Shown here: in pieces, positions 1 through 5,367 of the stretch
How positions within the stretch are numbered: the first letter of the stretch is position 1
Layout of the letters: the number at the start of each line of letters is the position of its first letter
Assembly (NCBI GenBank): GCA_026390535.1
Contig: JAPLFT010000058.1
Coordinates: 1 to 6,324 of the forward strand
Length of the DNA stretch: 6,324 nt
Direction of reading: 5' to 3'
Origin: Pseudomonadota bacterium
GTDB taxonomy: Bacteria > Bdellovibrionota > JAFGOL01
Position numbers and translations under genes: made by a program
The notes under the pieces: generated by a model
Databases searched by the model: none
What the model saw: only the letters and a program-made list of their open reading frames with translations
What the model was told of the DNA's origin: nothing

Positions 1-162
1 ATATTCAATAGAGAAGGTGTTGGACCTGCTTATGAATTATTTGCCACTGATGTATCTTTTATCTCAAACTACGGCAACGACCTTCTGCACAGGGTTGAAG
101 ATCAGGACAAAAACGTTGATGAAGAAGAAACAACCATAGAACAAACGGACGAAGACGATTAA
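1..162 (+). CDS. 3' end of an unidentified gene with an acidic C-terminal tail
   Basis: Frame 1 is open from the window edge to a TAA at 160-162 and gives the last 53 residues of a protein whose start lies outside. The first half contains a short alternating hydrophobic stretch (Y-E-L-F-A-T-D-V-S-F-I-S). The last 20 or so residues are mostly Asp, Glu and Thr and end in E-D-D. The pattern of a strand followed by an acidic tail loosely recalls single-stranded DNA-binding proteins, whose last OB-fold strand reads roughly V-x-A-x-x-V-x-F-L. However, the tail lacks the usual D-D-D-I-P-F tip, so that is only a weak guess. Coding is supported by the open frame, the absence of a competing minus-strand gene here, and a stop codon 26 bases before the convergent end of tex. 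Confidence 0.6.
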   Translation: MFNREGVGPAYELFATDVSFISNYGNDLLHRVEDQDKNVDEEETTIEQTDEDD

Positions 163-188
163 GTCTGAGTTTGAATATGTCTTGATAT

Positions 189-2675
189 TTATTTCTTAGT
201 TACTTTATCTCTTATCTGAGCCAACACTGCGAACGGGGAATTGGGGTCTATACGCGGTGGACGGGGCTCTCTGTTTGGAGAATCCTGTCTCCTGTTATCA
301 TATCTGGGTTTCCCTCTATTATCTGCGTATCTGCTAGGACCACCGGGGCTCTTGTTGTCAGTCCTGCTGCCTGGCCTACCCTGTGAGCTACTACCCTGCG
401 GTCTACTCTGAGAACCAGATTGTGTTCTGTTTTGAGGTCTGTTGTCCCTGGAGTCATATCGCTTTTCAGGTTTTACTTCCGGCTTTCTCTCTTGAATTTT
501 TGCCTGCTTTATAGAGAGTGATATTTGTTTTTTCTCTACATCAAGGCCTATAACCTTTGCCCTAATTTCTTCACCAAGAGACAGTATCTGTCTTGGGTCA
601 TTTATAAATCCATGATCCGTCAGTTCGGAGATATGGACCAATCCATCGTCGTGAACGCCTATGTTAACAAAAACGCCAAAGTTCGTTATGTTAGTTATGA
701 CCCCGTTAACTATCATACCTGTTTTAAGATCAGCTATGGATTTAAGGCCCTCGTGAAATTCAACTTTTTTAAATATTGTTCTTGGATCTCTTCCCGGTTT
801 TTTAAGTTCCTCTATTACATCCTTGATCGTATATTCTCCAAATTCCTTAATAACATCTTCACTGCTAAAGAGCCTGATTACCTCTTCCTTATTGCCAAGA
901 ATAGCAGATACGGTGGTTCCAGCCTTGGTACAAACAGCCTCTATAAGTTGATATTTCTCCGGATGTACTCCGGTATTATCCAGAGGATTATCACCATTTC
1001 TTATTTTCAAGAATCCCGCACATTGCTCAAATATTTTTTCTCCCAGTTTTTGAACTTTAGTAAGTTCGCCCCTATTTTTGAATAGTCCATTTGTTTTCCT
1101 GTGTTCAACTATTGAAGTAGATATAGTTTTTCCTATTCCGGAAACATAGGCAAGCAGATGAGGACTTGCGGTATTAAGGTCTACGCCAACATAGTTGACA
1201 CAATCCTCTACCACTGCCTCTAAGCTTTCCTTAAGATTTTTCTGATCAACATCGTGTTGATACTGTCCCACACCTATCGATTTAGGTTCTATCTTTACAA
1301 GTTCCGCAAGAGGGTCCTGAAGCCTTCTGGCTATACTTACTGCACCCCTGAATGTTATATCAAGGCTAGGCAGTTCTTCTCTTGCAACATCGGAGGCACT
1401 GTATATTGAGGCACCGGCCTCGTTGACTACAACACATATTATCTTAGCATCCAATGAATTTTTCTTTAGAAGATCAAAAACAAATTTTTCCGTTTCTCTT
1501 GACGCTGTGCCATTACCTATTGCTATAGCCTCAATATTATGTTTTGCAAAAAGATCCAACATTATCTTTTCCGACTCTTCTATCTTGTTATGGGGCTCCG
1601 CCGGATATATTGTGATGTGATCCAGTAATTCTCCACCACGGCCGGTTACAGATAGTTTACATCCCGTTCTAAATCCAGGATCCATTCCAAGTATGATTTT
1701 TTCCCCAAGAGGCGATTGCAATAGCAGATCCCTGACGTTCTTTGAAAAGACACTAACAGCAGCTGTATCGGCATAGCTTTTAAGTTCATTAAAAATATCC
1801 AGTTCTATAGAAGAAGACAGATATTCCTTATACGCATTCTCCATAGCCTTTATTAATAGAGGGCTGAATATACATTTTGGATTCTTCATGTATGTTTCAT
1901 TTATGGTCTGCATACATTGTGCAGCATCGATTTCTACACCTATGCTGAGTGCTTTTTCATTAAAACCTCTCTGTATGGCTAGAACTCTATGAGAACTCTT
2001 GGGGTTTATAAGGTTCTTTATTTTTTCTTTATAATTAAAATATGTCTCAAATTTTGAGTTTTCTTCTGTAAATCTTGGAGCTTTTTTGGAATATATAAAA
2101 CCGTTTTCAAATGTATATTCCCGCAGCTTTTTCTTAAGATCCACATCGTGAGCTATTACTTCCGTTACTATATTGATAGCATGTTCAACCACCACAGCGG
2201 GATCTATAAGATTCTTTAGAGGATCAAGATAACTTCTGGCAAATCTCAGATACTCACCCTCTTCTATCCTCTGTCTGAGTATTGAATCGGCAAACGGTTC
2301 GATCCCTAATTCTCTTGCAATATCGGCCTTGGTCTTTTTCTTCTTTTTGTATGGAGCATAGATATCCTCGAGCACCAGCTTGTCAAAAGTTGACTGTATC
2401 CTGGCCTTGAGTTCAGGCGTAAGTTTTTTTTGTTCTTCTATCGCCTTTATTATCGTCTGCTGTCTATCCAGTATATAGAGGATCCTGTCCCGTTCACTCA
2501 GGATGGTTCTGATGGCTATTTCATCCAAACCGCCGGTGTGCTCTTTACGATACCTTGCTATAAAGGCTACCGTTGCACCCTGTGACGACAGATTAAGTAC
2601 CGAATCGACTTTTCCAAAAGGTATCTTTACACCATTCGCGATGCGTTCAACTAGAGGATGCGGGCCTGTGCTCAT
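189..2675 (-). CDS. tex: Tex family S1 RNA-binding transcription accessory protein
   Basis: This encodes a cytoplasmic nucleic-acid-binding protein of the Tex/YhgF family, linked in other bacteria to transcription and RNA metabolism. Its exact role is unsettled. The domains appear in the family order. The helical N-terminus carries the hallmark F-I-A-R-Y-R-K-E and the Y-K-x-K-x-K-T-K-A stretch. The YqgF/RNase H-like domain starts near residue 325 with G-M-D-P-G-F-R-T-G (Asp332). Helix-hairpin-helix repeats run about 493-570, including V-N-Y-V-G-V-D-L-N-T-A-S. An S1 domain runs about 653-723 with G-V-F-V and G-L-V-H-I-S. A disordered Arg/Ser/Pro/Gln/Gly-rich tail of about 105 residues follows. 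At 828 residues it is longer than typical members (about 770-790), mainly because of the tail. The ATG lies 4 bases after the argF stop, with only a weak GGGA-like ribosome site, so coupling to argF is likely. Confidence 0.96.
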   Translation of the reverse strand: MSTGPHPLVERIANGVKIPFGKVDSVLNLSSQGATVAFIARYRKEHTGGLDEIAIRTILSERDRILYILDRQQTIIKAIEEQKKLTPELKARIQSTFDKLVLEDIYAPYKKKKKTKADIARELGIEPFADSILRQRIEEGEYLRFARSYLDPLKNLIDPAVVVEHAINIVTEVIAHDVDLKKKLREYTFENGFIYSKKAPRFTEENSKFETYFNYKEKIKNLINPKSSHRVLAIQRGFNEKALSIGVEIDAAQCMQTINETYMKNPKCIFSPLLIKAMENAYKEYLSSSIELDIFNELKSYADTAAVSVFSKNVRDLLLQSPLGEKIILGMDPGFRTGCKLSVTGRGGELLDHITIYPAEPHNKIEESEKIMLDLFAKHNIEAIAIGNGTASRETEKFVFDLLKKNSLDAKIICVVVNEAGASIYSASDVAREELPSLDITFRGAVSIARRLQDPLAELVKIEPKSIGVGQYQHDVDQKNLKESLEAVVEDCVNYVGVDLNTASPHLLAYVSGIGKTISTSIVEHRKTNGLFKNRGELTKVQKLGEKIFEQCAGFLKIRNGDNPLDNTGVHPEKYQLIEAVCTKAGTTVSAILGNKEEVIRLFSSEDVIKEFGEYTIKDVIEELKKPGRDPRTIFKKVEFHEGLKSIADLKTGMIVNGVITNITNFGVFVNIGVHDDGLVHISELTDHGFINDPRQILSLGEEIRAKVIGLDVEKKQISLSIKQAKIQERKPEVKPEKRYDSRDNRPQNRTQSGSQSRPQGSSSQGRPGSRTDNKSPGGPSRYADNRGKPRYDNRRQDSPNREPRPPRIDPNSPFAVLAQIRDKVTKK

Positions 2676-2679
2676 AAAG

Positions 2680-3615
2680 TTATTTTCCCATTAAGAATAA
2701 AATGATTGATTTTTGCACATGAAGCCTGTTCTCAGCCTCATCAAATATAACGGAGTTAGGACCGTCTATAACATCAGTTGTAACCTCTTCTCCCCTGTGC
2801 GCAGGAAGACAATGCATAAAAAATGCATCTTTCTTTGCCAAAGAGAAAAGCGCCTTATTAACCTGATATGGTCTTAGAATTTTTTCCTTTGCATGAAAAT
2901 CCGCTTCCTGTCCCATAGATGCCCATACGTCGGTGTAAATTACATCCGCATTTTTACAGGCTTCCCTTGGATCCTCTATAACATTAACACTGCCGCCTGA
3001 TTTTGAAGCAAGTGCTTTTGCGTCTTTAACAACAGCTGCATCCGGGTCCATTCCCTTTGGAGAACATATAACCACATTACAGCCCAGTATCGCTCCTGTC
3101 AGCATCAGTGAGTGAGCCATGTTGTTGCCGTCGCCCAGGTATACAAAATTCAATCCCTCCAGTTTTTTACCCTTTTCATATGCCGTGTAATAATCTGTAA
3201 GAGCCTGACACGGATGTAATAGGTCCGTTAATCCGTTGATTATTGGGATATTGCCGTGCTTTGCAAGATCTTCAACCTTGGAATGCTCAAAGGTCCTTGC
3301 CATAATTATATCCAGATATCTTGAAAGGACACGGGCTGTATCCTCTATGGTTTCTCCACGTCCAAGCTGAATGTCCTTTGAGGAAAGGAACAGTGCCGTA
3401 CCGCCAAGCTGATACATTCCGACTTCAAAAGAGACCCTTGTCCTGGTCGAGGATTTTTCAAATATCATTCCCAATGTCTTATTTGCAAGATACGGAACAA
3501 ACTTTCCGCTTTTAACTTCAGCCTTAACTTTTTTGGCTCTGTCAAAAATGGTCAGGATCTCCTGTTTTGTAAAATCCTTATCCGTGACCAGGCTTCTGGG
3601 CTTATTCATCTGCAT
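2680..3615 (-). CDS. argF: Ornithine carbamoyltransferase (arginine biosynthesis)
   Basis: This enzyme transfers the carbamoyl group of carbamoyl phosphate to ornithine to make citrulline, in the cytoplasm, as a trimer in most relatives. At 311 residues it has the usual length. The carbamoyl-phosphate site is visible as S-T-R-T-R (residues 56-60), the M-A-R-T motif (105-108) and H-P-C-Q (134-137). The ornithine side is marked by G-D-G-N-N-M-A-H-S (161-169), the S-M-G loop (232-234) and H-C-L-P-A-H-R-G-E-E (267-276). The S-M-G loop and the H-C-L-P motif argue for a true ornithine enzyme rather than aspartate or acetylornithine carbamoyltransferase. The start could be ATG at 3615 or ATG at 3609; the GGAGG at 3621-3625 lies 5 bases from the first, which I prefer. 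The start overlaps the preceding gene by 14 bases. No other arginine gene is in view. Confidence 0.97.
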   Translation of the reverse strand: MQMNKPRSLVTDKDFTKQEILTIFDRAKKVKAEVKSGKFVPYLANKTLGMIFEKSSTRTRVSFEVGMYQLGGTALFLSSKDIQLGRGETIEDTARVLSRYLDIIMARTFEHSKVEDLAKHGNIPIINGLTDLLHPCQALTDYYTAYEKGKKLEGLNFVYLGDGNNMAHSLMLTGAILGCNVVICSPKGMDPDAAVVKDAKALASKSGGSVNVIEDPREACKNADVIYTDVWASMGQEADFHAKEKILRPYQVNKALFSLAKKDAFFMHCLPAHRGEEVTTDVIDGPNSVIFDEAENRLHVQKSIILFLMGK

Positions 3616-3904
3616 TCTCTCCTCCGTTTATCATTTTTTTTGCCTTTTTAGTTTTTTTAATATTCTTTGCTTTTTTAATTTTTGCTGGCTTAATTCCTTT
3701 GGTTTTAATCCCTTTTTCCTTAATCATTTTTCTCTTATTTTTCTTATTGATCTTTTTAGGCTCCTTCTTCTGCTCAACATTCGTTTGAACCTGTTCTATG
3801 GTTGAGTCATTAAGAAGCTGATCCATCTGTTCCGGTGTAGGAACTATATCGGTGTTTTGAGCGAATATACCGGAAAAAATTATAAGAGGAATAAGGGTTA
3901 TCAA
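3602..3904 (-). CDS. Small exported lysine-rich protein of unknown function
   Basis: I do not recognise this 100-residue protein. It begins at TTG, the only usable start: an in-frame TAG lies six codons upstream and the first internal ATG (residue 27) would remove the signal. A GGAG 8-9 bases upstream supports the TTG. Residues 1-15 form a hydrophobic stretch ending in F-A-Q, a plausible signal peptide cleaved after Ala15, though it lacks the usual N-terminal positive charge. Residues 16-45 are acidic and polar, with no Lys or Arg. Residues 46-90 contain 23 lysines and one arginine in loose K-x-I-K and K-K-x-K repeats. The gene overlaps queH by 3 bases and argF by 14, which fits operon membership and selection for coding. 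Possible roles include binding to an anionic surface or nucleic acid outside the cytoplasm, but nothing here proves one. Confidence 0.7.
   Translation of the reverse strand: MITLIPLIIFSGIFAQNTDIVPTPEQMDQLLNDSTIEQVQTNVEQKKEPKKINKKNKRKMIKEKGIKTKGIKPAKIKKAKNIKKTKKAKKMINGGENADE
3619..3625 (-). promoter_or_regulatory. Ribosome binding site of argF inside the upstream gene
   Basis: The minus strand reads GGAGGAG here, a near-perfect Shine-Dalgarno sequence. It lies within the last codons (Gly-Gly-Glu) of the lysine-rich protein. The spacing from GGAGG is 5 bases to the ATG at 3615 and 11 to the ATG at 3609. Because translation of the upstream gene runs across it, argF translation is probably coupled to that gene. 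Confidence 0.75.
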
Positions 3905-4449
3905 CTTACTTTTCTCCGTCTATCCTGGAGGCTAAAAATGCACCCGCAGTAATTTTGAATATACAATCCATATTTTTTAGATAGTTCAACACTTTTTCTA
4001 TGTCCGTCATTCTTTTTAAAGTTTATTCCCTTAAATTCAATTCCATATTCCAGAGAAAGTTTTCTTCCAACCTCAAAAACCGTGGCCGTATCCTTATAGG
4101 TTGTTGTTGTCAGAGAGCTTGTAATATATTTGATGTTTCGCTTTTTGGCAAACTCAAAGGCCCTTCTGAGCCTAAACTCAAAGCATACCTTACATCTTTT
4201 ACCCCTTTCCGGCTCATTTTCCAGATCCTTTATATATTCCAACCATTTTTCAGGCTCGTAGGTGTCAATTATCGGCTCTTTACCGGTTATGGAGCAGAGA
4301 TGATTAAAGGCATCCAGACGTTTTTTGTATTCATCTTCCGGCTGTATGTTGGAATTTGAGAAGAACGGCAGGATATTATAGCCCTTCAGCACCTCAAAAG
4401 GATGGGTGGCACAAGGGGCACAACAGCAATGTAACAACAGATTTTCCAT
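3901..4449 (-). CDS. queH: Epoxyqueuosine reductase QueH
   Basis: QueH reduces epoxyqueuosine to queuosine in the wobble position of certain tRNAs, the last step of queuosine synthesis. It is unrelated in sequence to the cobalamin-dependent enzyme QueG. The 182-residue protein has the family's metal-ligand cysteines: H-C-C-C-A-P-C at the N-terminus (Cys8, 9, 10, 13), R-C-x-x-C (Cys86, Cys89) and Y-C-G-C-x-F-S near the C-terminus (Cys168, Cys170). It also has N-x-N-I-x-P-x-x-E-Y (32-41) and S-S-L-T-T-T-x-Y-K-D (111-120). All the expected cysteines are present, so it should be active. The ATG at 4449 places the cysteine motif a few residues in, as in relatives. It is first in the minus-strand operon, and its TGA overlaps the TTG of the next gene. 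No other queuosine gene is nearby. Confidence 0.95.
   Translation of the reverse strand: MENLLLHCCCAPCATHPFEVLKGYNILPFFSNSNIQPEDEYKKRLDAFNHLCSITGKEPIIDTYEPEKWLEYIKDLENEPERGKRCKVCFEFRLRRAFEFAKKRNIKYITSSLTTTTYKDTATVFEVGRKLSLEYGIEFKGINFKKNDGHRKSVELSKKYGLYIQNYCGCIFSLQDRRRKVS
3913..3917 (-). promoter_or_regulatory. Ribosome binding site that decides the TTG start of the lysine-rich protein
   Basis: The minus strand reads GGAGA, 8 bases before the TTG at 3902-3904. It sits inside the end of queH. It is the main reason to accept a TTG start, because no ATG or GTG is available between the upstream in-frame TAG and the signal-like stretch. Confidence 0.6.
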
Positions 4450-4465
4450 ACAGTAACTCTAGGCA

Positions 4466-4494
4466 CTTATATATTAAGGCAAACTGCCAGGCAA
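4466..4494 (-). promoter_or_regulatory. Predicted promoter of the queH operon
   Basis: On the minus strand, TTGCCT (4489-4494) serves as a -35 box and TATAAG (4466-4471) as a -10 box, with a 17-base spacer. These match the sigma-70 consensus at 4 and 5 of 6 positions. Transcription would start about 4459, roughly 10 bases before the queH ATG, so the leader is short and has only a weak GAG-like ribosome site. It lies back to back with the promoter at 4512-4540. Confidence 0.5.
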
Positions 4495-4511
4495 CTAATC
4501 TTTAGCAGTTT

Positions 4512-4540
4512 TTGACAAAAAACGTCACCGATGTTAGAAT
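4512..4540 (+). promoter_or_regulatory. Near-consensus sigma-70 promoter of the secretion/pilus locus
   Basis: TTGACA (4512-4517) is a perfect -35 box and TAGAAT (4535-4540) a 5-of-6 -10 box, with a 17-base spacer. TGT just before the -10 (4532-4534) adds the extended -10 motif. The start of transcription is expected near 4546-4548, only about 4-6 bases before the ATG at 4552. The mRNA would therefore be nearly leaderless unless a second promoter lies upstream. Confidence 0.72.
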
Positions 4541-4551
4541 AGCGAGAGTTT

Positions 4552-5367
4552 ATGGGGGATATCAATACACTTAAAAACATTCTTCTCTTTGCGGTCAAAA
4601 ATGGCTGTAAAGAAATCCGGCTTTCTACCGGTAGTCTTCCTTTGTTAACAAATAACGATGGAAAAACAACATATCTAAACGGCATATTACCCGTCAGTAG
4701 TAATCTGATAGAAGAACTCCGCAAGCGGTATATGAGCGGAAACAGGGATGAAAATAGCAGCTGGGATGAAACAGTAATAATGAGTGTAGCTGAGCAGGAA
4801 TTTCTTCTTATGGCTGTAGGAGACAGCCTGGTTTTTAGATATCTTCCGCTTGTACATCCAATAGATAATATGGATAAATCTCTTTCTTCAGCGTGCTACA
4901 ACAGTAAAGGGATCATTATTGTCTCATCAAAATTACAGGAGCAGAGATTCTTAAATTCCTATTCCATAGCATCCTATATCGCTTCAAATAGAAAAATTAC
5001 GATGGTCATAATAGAAAAAAATAAATTATTTAGTCTTAAAGATCTAAGCTCAAACATAATAAACATCTACAAACCGGAAACTGAGCTTGATGTGCTTATA
5101 AGAATAGCCGATCAGATAAGCAGTGAGTGTGTTTTAGTCCCTGATTGTACCTCGGAATCAGCTATAAGCCTGCTTGAGAATCTGAGCTATAACAAATTGG
5201 TCGTAGTCGGAACAACCCCGCAGCTTGCAAAAGAAATGGACAAATCAAATGTACTTCATCTTATAACCGTATCTGAAGACGGTATGATTTCAACAAAAAC
5301 AGATCCTGAACTCAAAATATACAAAGATGTTATCACTAAAAATCTAAGAGGTTATAACCATGCCTGA
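4552..5367 (+). CDS. PilT/GspE-like protein with degenerate ATPase motifs
   Basis: The 271-residue protein follows the pattern of a PilT-type secretion/retraction ATPase along its length but has lost the catalytic residues. Residues 1-99 resemble the PilT N-terminal domain, including L-L-F-A-V-K-N-G-C-K-E-I-R-L-S (11-25) and V-F-R-Y-L-P. At K-G-I-I-I-V (119-124), where relatives continue into a Walker A loop, this one reads S-S-K-L-Q-E-Q with no GKS/T. The Asp-box counterpart is M-V-I-I-E-K (151-156). The Walker B counterpart is C-V-L-V-P-D-C-T (193-200), without the G-E. The His-box G-T-L-H-T is G-T-T-P-Q (220-224). It ends about 70-100 residues short of a normal PilT. The ATG fits because family members begin this way, but there is no clear Shine-Dalgarno site. 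It overlaps the next gene by 8 bases. The family assignment is by eye. Confidence 0.72.
   Translation: MGDINTLKNILLFAVKNGCKEIRLSTGSLPLLTNNDGKTTYLNGILPVSSNLIEELRKRYMSGNRDENSSWDETVIMSVAEQEFLLMAVGDSLVFRYLPLVHPIDNMDKSLSSACYNSKGIIIVSSKLQEQRFLNSYSIASYIASNRKITMVIIEKNKLFSLKDLSSNIINIYKPETELDVLIRIADQISSECVLVPDCTSESAISLLENLSYNKLVVVGTTPQLAKEMDKSNVLHLITVSEDGMISTKTDPELKIYKDVITKNLRGYNHA
5347..5351 (+). promoter_or_regulatory. Ribosome binding site of the GspF/PilC gene
   Basis: AGAGG lies 8 bases before the ATG at 5360, inside the final codons of the PilT-like gene. The spacing is ideal and supports this start, and the 8-base gene overlap suggests translational coupling. Confidence 0.7.

Noticed and set aside
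150..190. Bidirectional terminator between the converging genes
   Set aside because: Only a 4-base AGAC/GTCT pairing is possible, with no GC-rich stem followed by a T run, so no intrinsic terminator can be supported in the 26-base gap.
525..1085. Plus-strand open frame of 186 codons
   Set aside because: It lies fully antisense to the well-conserved tex gene, and its Phe/Tyr/Ser-rich composition is what the complement of Lys/Glu-rich codons produces. No family features or ribosome site were seen.
3640..3760. T-rich low-complexity tract as a repeat element or terminator cluster
   Set aside because: The composition is explained by lysine codons (AAA/AAG) on the minus strand. No exact tandem unit or hairpin stem was found.
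3533..3805. Plus-strand open frame that looks like a hydrophobic membrane protein
   Set aside because: Its Phe/Leu runs are the antisense reading of the lysine codons in the exported protein gene, and it also runs into argF in antisense. It has no independent support.
4000..4359. Plus-strand open frame antisense to queH
   Set aside because: queH has all its family cysteines on the opposite strand, and this frame shows no recognisable motif or start signal.
4467..4724. Minus-strand open frame across the divergent promoter region
   Set aside because: It covers both predicted promoters and the start of the PilT-like gene. Its translation has no recognisable features.
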